NCBI GenBank assembly: GCA_905221605.1
Contig: CAJNDS010002850.1
Span: forward strand, 197,036 to 261,035
Length of the DNA: 64,000 bases
Origin: Symbiodinium natans
Taxonomy: Eukaryota; Sar; Dinophyceae; Suessiales; Symbiodiniaceae
Reading direction: 5' to 3'
Under the pieces are notes generated by a model. The model had not been told where the DNA came from, did not search any database, and worked only from the letters and a program-made list of their open reading frames with translations. Below are positions 44,687 through 52,813 of the stretch, piece by piece (positions within the stretch are counted from its first letter, which is position 1; the number at the start of each line of letters is the position of its first letter). The translations under genes were made by a program, and so were the position numbers.

Positions 44687-47600
44687 ATGGCCCAGAAGTC
44701 TTTAGGAAAGTCTTGCTGGCATATTTTGGCATGGTTCTTGGCATGGCTTGTGGCATGTTTTGTGGTGTGTTGGCATGAGAGTTTTGTTTTCGAAGAAGGA
44801 AGGATCGGCGCATGCGGAGCGCAGCTCTGTTTTGGGGGTTGGAAGAATGACGCGCTAGACGCGCGAGCCAAAAAGAGCAAGGAGGAGATGTTTTACCATG
44901 AATTTCAAGGGTCCCAAGCCTTAACGCAAGGCAGCGCTGGCATGTTTGGCATGTTGTCTTGTGCTTGTGTTGGGCATGACGTCCCTAGAACCCTTAAGCA
45001 TGGCACGTGTGCTTGTGTGTGGCATGACGAATCGCTCCCCTTGCTTGTTGCCAGAAGCAGAAGCGGCAGCAACTATGGCCCTGGAACCTTGACATGGCTT
45101 GACTTGATTTGTTTGGGATGGAGTGGCCAAGAGACCTCAAAAATAGCCGACCTGCGTCGTCCCTTTGGAAATCTGGCCACAGGGGGCGTAGAGGGGATTA
45201 GGCCCCTCTCACTCCTGCCTAAACCCTCCGGAGAGAGGACAGCAGGGATTAGGCCCCTCTCACTGCTGCCTAAACCTTCCGGAGAAAGGCCAGCGGGGAT
45301 TAGGCCTCTCTCACTCCTTCCTAAACCTTCCGGAGAGAGGATAGCAGGGATTAGGCCCCTCTCACTCCTTCCTAAACCCTCCGGAGAGAGGACAGCAGGG
45401 ATTAGGCCCCTCTCACTGCTGCCTAAACCCTTCGGAGAAAGGCCAGCAGGGATTAGGCCTCTCTCACTCCTTCCTAAACCCTCCAGAGAAAGGCCAGCAG
45501 GGATTAGGCCCCTCTCACTGCTGCCTAAACCCTCCGGAGAAAGGCCAGCAGGGATTAGGCCTCTTTCACTCCTTCCTAAACCTTCCGGAGAAAGGCCAGC
45601 AGGGATTAGGCCCCTCTCACTGCTGCCTAAACCCTCCGGAGAAAGGCCAGCAGGGATTAGGCCTCTCTCACTCCTTCCTAAACCTTCCGGAGAGAGGACA
45701 GCAGGGATTAGGCCCCTCTCACTGCTGCCTAAACCTTCCGGAGAAAGGCCAGCAGGGATTAGGCCCCTCTCACTGCTTCCTAAACCCTCCGGAGAGAGGA
45801 CAGCAGGGATTAGGCCCCTCTCACTGCTGCCTAAACCCTCCGGAGAAAGGCCGGCAGGGATTAGGCCTCTCAAACTTGCGACGGCGCGTCCAGGTACGTG
45901 CTCGTTCCCGGTTAAATTCATAGGAGTGGTCGTTGAGTCCGCGATGGTGTTCCTCATCCTGATCTTCAGTGCCTTGGCTGGGGTCGTTGTTTCGGGTCTT
46001 TGGAAATTGCTCAAAAAGCTGTTTCAGAGAGACTCCAAGAGAACCCCTAAGATGAGGAGGATTAAGCCCCGACAAGGAGGATGTTGGATTCGTATTCGCA
46101 CCCGAAAATGCTTCAAGCGTGTTTGCGTAGAACGAATCTTGTTGGTGGGTAGGAAAAGCCCGAAAGCCCCAACTAAGGGAAAGCCCAAAACCTTAAAGTT
46201 GTTGGCTTGTTTGCGGCATGTGTGGCATGTTTTGGCATGTTGTCTTGATGTGGCATGCTTTGTGTTGAAGGGAAATGATGAGAGAGTGCCGGAAGGAGGC
46301 TTAAAGCAGCCATTGACTGGGCATCTGCGGATGCTCAGAGGGCTGCCCCTTCCAGGAAGTGGCGCAGGCTCTGATCCCTTAATCTTGGACCGTGATGATG
46401 GTGAACCACCATCTTCCTCAAACCAACCGAATCGTTCCCCACAAAACCCGGAACAACCTCCTGAAGCCCCAATTCCACAAGGAGAGGAGATTGAAGAAAG
46501 GGTTCCTTTGCGAAGCCATGCACTCCAGGTACATCGATCCCGAGGTCATTTTCCCTATGATGTGAACTGCGAAAGCTGCTGCTCCAGTAAAGGAAAAATC
46601 CCGGCCAGGAGACTGAAGAGGCAGCTACAGAAGGAGAATCAAACTATTGGGGTCGATTTCTATTATTTTGGGAAACTGAGGGTTCTTCTTCTCGTACATG
46701 TTGCGTCCCGGTACTCAATGTCTATCCCCGCAATGGAACTACACGACCCGAACTTGTTATTCAATATCGATCGGTTTATCCGCGAAATTGGATTGCACCA
46801 AAAGACTTTAACGTTTCGGTGCGATAACGAACAGGGTCTGATATCCATGTGCGAGAGGGTCGCGGCGCAGAGGCGCGAGAACCCTACGATTGTAGATGTT
46901 GTGCCAGGATACCGTCCGCAGTCTAAAGGTGCTGTGGAAAGGCAGGTCTCTGCGATGAAGCAGGGATTTTGGTCGATATGGCTCGACCTAGAGGCGGAGA
47001 TAAAGCGTCGACGACCTGCTGAAGAAGGTGGCGCTGCTTGGCAGTTACCTTTAGGTGGAATGTTGTGGCAGACTTGTTTGCTGTACGCTGCACGCAGTTT
47101 CAACTTGTGGAACTTTGACAGCAACAATAGTACCACAGCAATAGACAGGTTGCACGAGGAGATAGTCCAAAGGACTAGGACGCTTCCCTTCGGCTGTTCT
47201 GCGCAGGCCAAAGTTGGCGGTTCCAAACGACATCTAGAAAAGTTCCGGGGAGCCAAGACGGTTCGAGTGAGCTATCTGGGCCCCGTCCATCCTAGAGGTG
47301 GAGGTGTGTATGGAACTGTCATTGGAGGAGATGGAGAGATTGAGGTCTTTCCAGCGTGTCGTGGGATCTTTGAACGGGACGAACCCACGTACGACAGCCC
47401 AACGTTGGAGCTGTTAGCTAAAGCTAATCCTCTTGTGCTTGATACGCAGGACCCCGAAAAGCCTTTGCTGTTTGAACCGCCTGCGGAACCCATTGTTCCA
47501 AAAGAAGAAGAGATTGAAGCCCCAGAGGATGAAGAAATGCTTCCTGATTATGTCCCGGATTACGAGCCCACAGAAGTGGGATCTGAAGGTCATGAGGGGG

Positions 47601-49909
47601 TAGCAGGTGGCGATCTTCCTGAACCTGACATGGAGGACATGGAGATTGATTGGTTGACGGATCATTATCTTCAGAAGTTAGGTGAAGGACCTGACTGCCG
47701 CGCTGTGAGCAATCAAGCGGCGTCTTCCTTTGAGCTTAAGTTTGGAGGGAGTAGAATCTGTTGTCAGGTCCCCCAACAAGCTGTGTCAGAGACCTCTGGT
47801 GAGCTGTTAGATCCCAAACTCCTCTATCTGTCCATGAAATTAGAACTAGAAGAATTGGAGTCGTTCAACGTTGGAGAAGTGGTGAGCGAGCGAGAAGCGT
47901 ATCGACTTGCTAAGGAGAGCGGAAGAAGAGTTCTTTCGAGCCGTTGGGTCAATACGGTTAAGAAGCCTGGTCTTTACCGCTCTAGACTTGTTGTCCGCGA
48001 TTTTGCCGCTATGGGCGGCACCACGCTCGCTGAGGGGATCTATTCTCCTACCACCAGCCTGGAAGGGCTGCGGCTCCTACTTTCCGTTCTTTGTAGAAAA
48101 GGGTCTGTGCTGTCCTGTGACGTGTCGGTAGCGTTTATGCACGCCGCTATTGCGCGGCCGGAGTTTGTGCAGCTTCCGAGTAACATAGGAAACGCAAAGA
48201 CTGGCGAAAAGGTCTTCTTGAAACTGTTTCGTGCCATGAACGGGCTTCGAAGTGCCCCGCTTTCTTGGTACAAGGAGCTGTCGGCGTACCTGGGAAACCA
48301 AGGATTCCAGCAGATCTTGGACCCTACAATCTTCCGCAAGAAAACCAAGAATGGTTTGGTGATTGTCCTCTTTTATGTTGACGATCTGTTAATTTGGGCC
48401 GAGAACACCGCCGAAGCTCGAAAGGTGTATGAAGACCTGAAGAAACGCTACAAGCTTAAGCTAACAGGTGAGCTCTTGGAAGGAAAACCAGGTGAGGTGT
48501 CTTTCTTGGGACGTAGGATCTTCCGGAAGAAGACCGGAGAGCCCTGCGTATACTTTGGCTTGGACGCTAAGTACCTGAGGTCTTGCTGTGAGGAGTACGG
48601 AATCACTAAGGTGGCGCCGAAGCTTCCACCATTAGAGCGGCGGTATGCCGACCTCATCAAGAAAGGACAGGACACACCTCTTACGCCAGAGGCGCACGAG
48701 CGCTATAGGCGTACCTTGGGACGCCTAGCCTGGGCGTCGCTTTCAAGACCTGATTTGCAGTATGTATGCGGTTTTCTAGGAAGACACCAATCAGCCCCCA
48801 ATGAAGCAGCCGAAGCTTGTATGAGGGATGTTCTGAGGTGGGTGTCTGGTTTACCGCATAAGGTCCAAGTGTTCCCCTCACGTAGAGAGCTTTTAGCCCC
48901 TGATGAGGACCGAGAGTCAGTGTCGTGTTTTGTTGACGCGTCTTGGGGTTTGAACTCTGTGAGTGGTGGAATTGTGACCTGGAACAACTGTTGCTTGAAG
49001 ACGTTCAGTAGGAAACAGACGACCGTAGCTCTGTCATCGGCAGAAGCCGAGCTGGCAGCACTGACTGAAATCGCCAGAGAGGGATTGTATATATCTCTGT
49101 TGGTGCAGACGATGGTGGAGGGGATGCCTTCTGATTCGGAGGAAGGCCGATATCAGTTGCACGCGTACGGGGACTCTGAAAGCGCCCTGTCCATAGCGCA
49201 AATGAGTACCCTCCTTAGGAAAGTCCGCCATATAGAGTTGAGAGCGGCTTTTCTCCAACAACTAGTCGCCAAGGAAAGATTGACGCTGGAGTATATACCG
49301 GGGAAACTCAACCCCGCAGATGCTCTAACGAAGTCCCCAACTGCGGAGAACTTGGTCAGTCTTTGTGAGGCAAGCGGCCTCATTAACGAGCCAGAATCGT
49401 GGTCGTCGATCTCCGAAGAAAACGTCGAAGAAGTAAGAGATGAGCCCAATATCACTGAGGAAGTATCTTCGAACGCAGTAAGGTCCTCTCCGCTGGAGGT
49501 TCCGAGCTCTTGGATGGAAGCCGCGACGGCATTGGCTAGAGGAACAGTGTCGCTCGTCGTTCTGGAGCTTTGCTGCGAAGAGTTGAGTGCTATAGCGAGA
49601 GCGTGTGCTCGAGAGAAAGGCATAGCGTACTTCGGAGTGACTCGGGAAATCAATCTTCTGAGTAAGAACACCTTTCTTGTTCTTGAAGAGATCTTAAGAG
49701 TCCTGAAGCAGGGAAAGGTCCGTGTCTTTGCGCATTTGTCTACGCTTTGCAGCTCAGGCTGCCCCTTGAGGTACCTGCGTTTCCGCAAGCGACGAGGTTT
49801 GGAACTTTGGCGGAAGACGCTAAAGATTCACAAGAGTTGCTGGAGACTTATAGGGAAGCTCTTCGGCCCCTATGCCTCTAACGAGGGTTTGCTGTTACGA
49901 ATGGCCTGA
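44687..49909 (+). CDS. pol: copia integrase / reverse transcriptase / RNase H
   Basis: A 1,740-codon frame. Residues 1-165 are Cys/Trp/Met-rich, encoded by GGCATG-rich DNA. Residues 168-393 are a 17-residue repeat array. About 410-445 is a hydrophobic stretch (MVFLILIFSALAGVVVSGLW). Integrase: HHCC finger HRSRGHFPYDVNCESC (about 615), then D (GVDFYYFG, 654), D (RCDNEQGL, 711) and E (KGAVERQV, 749). RT: SCDVSVAFMHAAI (1144), FYVDDLLIWA (1229). RNase H: FVDASWG (1414), SSAEAELAAL (1450), GDSESALS (1495), NPADALTKSP (1542). From 1620 a further domain begins VVLELCCEELSAIARAC. All catalytic acids of integrase, RT and RNase H that I can place are present. The frame is lost near 49870 (CCCC) and continues +1 to TGA 50210 (EWPERSSLWKETVFLEVSKS...). 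It copies element RNA to DNA and inserts it. Confidence 0.9.
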   Translation: MAQKSLGKSCWHILAWFLAWLVACFVVCWHESFVFEEGRIGACGAQLCFGGWKNDALDARAKKSKEEMFYHEFQGSQALTQGSAGMFGMLSCACVGHDVPRTLKHGTCACVWHDESLPLLVARSRSGSNYGPGTLTWLDLICLGWSGQETSKIADLRRPFGNLATGGVEGIRPLSLLPKPSGERTAGIRPLSLLPKPSGERPAGIRPLSLLPKPSGERIAGIRPLSLLPKPSGERTAGIRPLSLLPKPFGERPAGIRPLSLLPKPSRERPAGIRPLSLLPKPSGERPAGIRPLSLLPKPSGERPAGIRPLSLLPKPSGERPAGIRPLSLLPKPSGERTAGIRPLSLLPKPSGERPAGIRPLSLLPKPSGERTAGIRPLSLLPKPSGERPAGIRPLKLATARPGTCSFPVKFIGVVVESAMVFLILIFSALAGVVVSGLWKLLKKLFQRDSKRTPKMRRIKPRQGGCWIRIRTRKCFKRVCVERILLVGRKSPKAPTKGKPKTLKLLACLRHVWHVLACCLDVACFVLKGNDERVPEGGLKQPLTGHLRMLRGLPLPGSGAGSDPLILDRDDGEPPSSSNQPNRSPQNPEQPPEAPIPQGEEIEERVPLRSHALQVHRSRGHFPYDVNCESCCSSKGKIPARRLKRQLQKENQTIGVDFYYFGKLRVLLLVHVASRYSMSIPAMELHDPNLLFNIDRFIREIGLHQKTLTFRCDNEQGLISMCERVAAQRRENPTIVDVVPGYRPQSKGAVERQVSAMKQGFWSIWLDLEAEIKRRRPAEEGGAAWQLPLGGMLWQTCLLYAARSFNLWNFDSNNSTTAIDRLHEEIVQRTRTLPFGCSAQAKVGGSKRHLEKFRGAKTVRVSYLGPVHPRGGGVYGTVIGGDGEIEVFPACRGIFERDEPTYDSPTLELLAKANPLVLDTQDPEKPLLFEPPAEPIVPKEEEIEAPEDEEMLPDYVPDYEPTEVGSEGHEGVAGGDLPEPDMEDMEIDWLTDHYLQKLGEGPDCRAVSNQAASSFELKFGGSRICCQVPQQAVSETSGELLDPKLLYLSMKLELEELESFNVGEVVSEREAYRLAKESGRRVLSSRWVNTVKKPGLYRSRLVVRDFAAMGGTTLAEGIYSPTTSLEGLRLLLSVLCRKGSVLSCDVSVAFMHAAIARPEFVQLPSNIGNAKTGEKVFLKLFRAMNGLRSAPLSWYKELSAYLGNQGFQQILDPTIFRKKTKNGLVIVLFYVDDLLIWAENTAEARKVYEDLKKRYKLKLTGELLEGKPGEVSFLGRRIFRKKTGEPCVYFGLDAKYLRSCCEEYGITKVAPKLPPLERRYADLIKKGQDTPLTPEAHERYRRTLGRLAWASLSRPDLQYVCGFLGRHQSAPNEAAEACMRDVLRWVSGLPHKVQVFPSRRELLAPDEDRESVSCFVDASWGLNSVSGGIVTWNNCCLKTFSRKQTTVALSSAEAELAALTEIAREGLYISLLVQTMVEGMPSDSEEGRYQLHAYGDSESALSIAQMSTLLRKVRHIELRAAFLQQLVAKERLTLEYIPGKLNPADALTKSPTAENLVSLCEASGLINEPESWSSISEENVEEVRDEPNITEEVSSNAVRSSPLEVPSSWMEAATALARGTVSLVVLELCCEELSAIARACAREKGIAYFGVTREINLLSKNTFLVLEEILRVLKQGKVRVFAHLSTLCSSGCPLRYLRFRKRRGLELWRKTLKIHKSCWRLIGKLFGPYASNEGLLLRMA
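45195..45857. repeat. 51-bp minisatellite, 13 full copies, inside pol
   Basis: Units start GGATTAGGCC every 51 bp from 45195 to 45807, with a partial unit at 45858. They encode GIRPLSLLPKPSGERPA (variants T/I for the last P). Units alternate between CACTGCTGCC and CACTCCTTCC types, so a 102-bp dimer looks like the higher-order unit in part of the array. The period is a multiple of three, so both strands stay open across it; the minus-strand frame is a by-product. Confidence 0.95.
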
Positions 49910-50213
49910 AAGGTCCTCTTTGTGGAAGGAAACGGTATTTCTAGAAGTCTCTAAAAGCATTGGTCTAACGCAAGGATGTCTAGTAGATAGATGCTGCTTC
50001 GAGAAGAAAGAGAAGACTTGGAAGAGATGGTGGTTCGCTTCTAATAGTGCTGCCTGTGTGTGGGAACTGTCTTCGTACGTTTGCGCAGGAAACCACGAAC
50101 ACTCGAAGAGTGCGTCTCTGAAGGAGTCTGGGACCTACCCGGAAGAGCTTGGAAAGGCTCTTGTCAGGATTGGAAAGAAGATCCTGAAGCAGGAGGAAAG
50201 AAAGGACTGAAGG
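49865..50213 (+). pseudogene. Continuation of copia pol C-terminal domain in shifted frame
   Basis: After the shift near GGCCCCTATGCC (49863-49875) the plus-1 frame reads EWPERSSLWKETVFLEVSK, then a Cys-containing stretch CCFEKKEKTWKRWWFAS and a tail SKSASLKESGTYPEELGKAL to TGA 50208-50210. It fits the end of the C-terminal domain that starts at VVLELCC in the main frame. A purine-rich run GAGGAAAGAAAGGACTGAAGGG (two pieces, 50192-50213) could be the polypurine tract used for plus-strand DNA synthesis. Confidence 0.5.
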
Positions 50214-50261
50214 GAACTACCCAAGGACCATCTGTGCATGAGGGGGTGTGTAAAATTCACC

Positions 50262-51337
50262 TAACCGTGGTCGCAGAGTGGGCCTCACTTCGGTTGAGGG
50301 AAATCGACTCCCAAGTGAGAGTATGGAGTTTTGGTGGCAAACAAGAGAGCCAGCCGACTGTCTTTGGAACAATGGCTACGGCTGGATGAGAATGTCAAGT
50401 CTCACAATGGATAGCGGCCTCGTACATAATATCCTCACAGGCAGGGTGGGTTTGACCTGGTTGTCGGCACCTTGCCCGGCCCCCTGTCAGGCGCCTGTAC
50501 CGGCCACCTGTTGAAGGTGTGTGGCGTGGGGTCACCGGTGCGTAGCGGCGATTTCGGTCGCTTAGCGTCCTCCAGCCTAAAAAGGGGTATGTTTGGGCAG
50601 GTACTTCACCTGTTCCTCCTGCTTGGCTCGTGTTGGAGATGTGTGAATCGAGGGCATGGATCCGTCAAGGTGAGATGACGAGAAAGTGCAGAATGGCCTC
50701 AATCAATATGGAACGGTCTATGTATGGGGATTGACCACCCCGCCGGTAGAGGGATAGCGGCCTCTGAGAATCGGAGGGCATGGATCACCTCCCGGCAAAA
50801 GCCACAGGAAGTATGCCCTGTGCATGCAAGAGGCAGCCACCGTAACCAGAGTCCATGAAGCCTTGGGCCATGACCTGGTTTGAAGACATGTCCGGCCTCA
50901 CTACGGTTGAGGGGTGGATGGAAGCACTCAGGACATGCAATGAGGCTCGTAGAACGAGCATCTGGGTCTAAAGGAATGACCTCCATTCGGTGAGGGATAG
51001 CGGCCTCCACGAACGAGGGCATGGATCGCCTCCCGAATAGACAACACAGAGAATGTGCAAGCATACAGGCAATTTGCCTTGGCCAAAGTCTTCAAGCCAA
51101 TGGCAACGACTTGGTCAAAAGGACATTCCGGCCTCACTGCGGTTGAGGGTAGCGGTACGTCAAAACCGAGGACAAGGAATGAGAGGGGGAACTTACCGGC
51201 AGTTTCACCCCACAGTTTTAGTAAGTTTTGTTTCACTTGAACCCACAGCCCCTTCGGGTGGCTACGCCTCGCAGCGTGCAGACGTAAAATTCACCTGGCT
51301 CAAGTCTCGGCTCAACCCCGGTGGGGTGCGCAGGTAG
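50262..51337 (+). repeat. 1.07-kb repeat A, copy 1
   Basis: Over 99 percent identical by eye to 59706-60777; only about seven small differences were seen, including a 5-bp TATGT present near 50589 and absent from copy 2. It contains no believable ORF. Internal features: three GGCCTC...GAGGG mini-hairpins (50281, 50894, 51130), and three GAGGGCATGGATC words (about 50650, 50775, 51019). It ends with the tail module at 51239-51337. It may be a non-autonomous partner of the LINE that follows. Confidence 0.9.
51239..51337 (+). repeat. Tail module M, copy 1
   Basis: Contains CCCCTTCGGGTGGCTACGCC, then CTCGCAGCGTGCAGACG and GTAAAATTCACCTGGC, followed here by TCAAG and GGCTCAACCCCGGTGGGGTG. The same core recurs at 59588, 60689 and 62814. 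It can fold: CCCC/GGG around TTC and ACGC/GCGT around CTCGCA. Position at the end of each unit suggests a 3' tail recognised by a shared reverse transcriptase. Confidence 0.85.
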
Positions 51338-51649
51338 TGAGCTGTTCGGTGGCCTGGAGGCTGTACCTAAGGGTGGGCTCCAACAGGACTCAAACCGAAA
51401 CCACTGTGTTTGCTTGGTAGTCGGCTGCCAGCAACATAGCTGCCTGAGTACGGCCTCGCCAAGTGCTGAGGGAACTTTTCAGCCTCGCTTCGGCAGAGGG
51501 TGTGTTTTCGGCCTCGCTTCGGCAGAGGGAGGGGCTAGTTCGGCCTCGCTCCGGCTGGGACACATAAAGTTCGGCCTCACTACGGTTGAGGGGATCTAAG
51601 CCTCGCATTGCTGAGGTGCTGGTGGGACTAGCATCAGGCTGCAGCAGTC

Positions 51650-52621
51650 ATGGGGAAGCATTGTACTGTGTGTGCCCACTGTGAGGTGGGTTGGGTCTGG
51701 AATGAAGACTTGTACTACAACCCGAACTGCTGGCATTGCGGAAAGGCGTGGAAAAAGGCCACCTACCGTGAGCGAGCATGGTCAAGCGAGCGTAAGAAGT
51801 GGCAATGGCCAAAGGACGACGCTACATGGTGGACAAGACAGGCCAAGAACAAAGAAGGGACGGCCGACCAAGCTCTCACGAAGGCGTGGGGTACGCTTTC
51901 TATGGAGGCAAAGAAGGCCATCGAAGAAGCAGGATGGAAGCCGCGGACGATGGAGCCGGGGCCCAATTGGCCCCCGGGACTACCGGGCAGTGGATCGCAA
52001 ACCGAAAGCATGACGCAAAAGGAGTACCACGAGGCCATTGAAACGGTGTGGCAGGGAGCTGAGCCCGCAGTGCAAAGGCTGCTCAGGGCAGCGGGTATTC
52101 CCCCGCCAGGGGATTACAAGCCTGAGGATGAGACGCCAAAGCAGGAGCTCAGCCGCCATGTTGGTACATACAGAAGGACGACAAACAAGTTGAGATCACT
52201 CATTGAGAAAAAGGTCCGGCTTCAAGACAAAACGGAAAAGATCAAGAGCGAGTTCGAGCAGGCCATGAAGCAGCTTGCGCAAGTCAGCCAGGCCATCCAG
52301 ACCACGGAGCTTGAGGTTGCGGAAGCACAGAGGAAGGTACAAGCCTGTGTGAAAGATGAGGAGGATTCGCCGTACAAGGACGTCGCATCCTACCTGGAAA
52401 AGGAAGGGATCATCCTGACCGACGAGCAAGCGGAAGCGCTCAAAACAAGGATGGCAGTCAAGGTCGTGGAGACAGACTGGACTGGAGTCTTGGGCCCACG
52501 AGAGCCAGGCATGCCAACCGAACTTGGCATGTATGGGCCGATGCGCATGTCTCGAGATGTGTCAGTCAGGGCAACGCCGACGGGGCGCGAACGCTCGCCG
52601 GCGCGTGCCCATGGCGAATGA
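51650..52621 (+). CDS. LINE ORF1: zinc-ribbon and coiled-coil protein
   Basis: 323 residues from ATG 51650 to TGA 52621. The N-terminus has CTVCAHC (Cys5, Cys8, Cys11) and CWHCGKAW (Cys27, Cys30), enough for one zinc ribbon. A basic Trp-rich stretch follows (WQWPKDDATWWTRQ), then a Pro-rich linker, then a coiled coil (about 180-245, KVRLQDKTEKIKSEFEQAMK) and an acidic helix. LINE ORF1 proteins are nucleic-acid chaperones that bind the element RNA; the zinc ribbon plus coiled coil fits that role, although no RRM or CCHC knuckle is seen. The reading frame is intact. Confidence 0.75.
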   Translation: MGKHCTVCAHCEVGWVWNEDLYYNPNCWHCGKAWKKATYRERAWSSERKKWQWPKDDATWWTRQAKNKEGTADQALTKAWGTLSMEAKKAIEEAGWKPRTMEPGPNWPPGLPGSGSQTESMTQKEYHEAIETVWQGAEPAVQRLLRAAGIPPPGDYKPEDETPKQELSRHVGTYRRTTNKLRSLIEKKVRLQDKTEKIKSEFEQAMKQLAQVSQAIQTTELEVAEAQRKVQACVKDEEDSPYKDVASYLEKEGIILTDEQAEALKTRMAVKVVETDWTGVLGPREPGMPTELGMYGPMRMSRDVSVRATPTGRERSPARAHGE

Positions 52622-52813
52622 AGCCTCCGGCTGGGACAGGAGTGGAGGGGCCGACACCTCAGAGTCGCTCCTGGTCCGAACAGCCAGAAGAAGCAAGCAA
52701 GACAGTCTCAGGAGTCTCAATGGGGAGACTCTGTTTACACTTTTGGTGGTGGCCGGAAGCAGTGTCACGGGGACATTGTATGGCCACAGGCGCATGGGGA
52801 AGGCAGTCAAGCT

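Larger units (their letters stand above)
42206..50250 (+). mobile_element. Ty1/copia LTR retrotransposon, 3'-truncated
   Basis: Order primer site - gag - protease - integrase - RT - RNase H identifies a Ty1/copia (Pseudoviridae-type) element. gag carries several one-base shifts, so this copy is not autonomous. The long integrase-RNase H ORF remains open. No second LTR is found: after the gag-pol end the sequence runs into GTAAAATTCACCT and the first unit of the LINE-type array at 50262, which either replaced or truncated the 3' LTR. The coding stretch is unusual in holding a 51-bp minisatellite and a membrane-like segment between protease and integrase. Confidence 0.85.

Noticed and set aside
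45195-45857. CRISPR-like regular repeats
   Set aside because: Repeats are directly adjacent without unique spacers and lie in a coding frame of a eukaryotic retroelement.
45073-46014. A 313-codon minus-strand ORF of GLIPAGLSPEGLG repeats
   Set aside because: It is the complement of the 51-bp minisatellite. The period is a multiple of three, so the opposite strand stays open by construction.
50699-51064. A 121-codon minus-strand ORF identical in both A repeats (also 60139-60504)
   Set aside because: Identity follows from the near-identical DNA of the recent duplication; the peptide has no motif and the rest of the repeat is noncoding.
51239-51337. HDV-like self-cleaving ribozyme in tail module M
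   Set aside because: The short stems CCCC/GGG and ACGC/GCGT do not build the double-pseudoknot layout as far as I can fold by eye.
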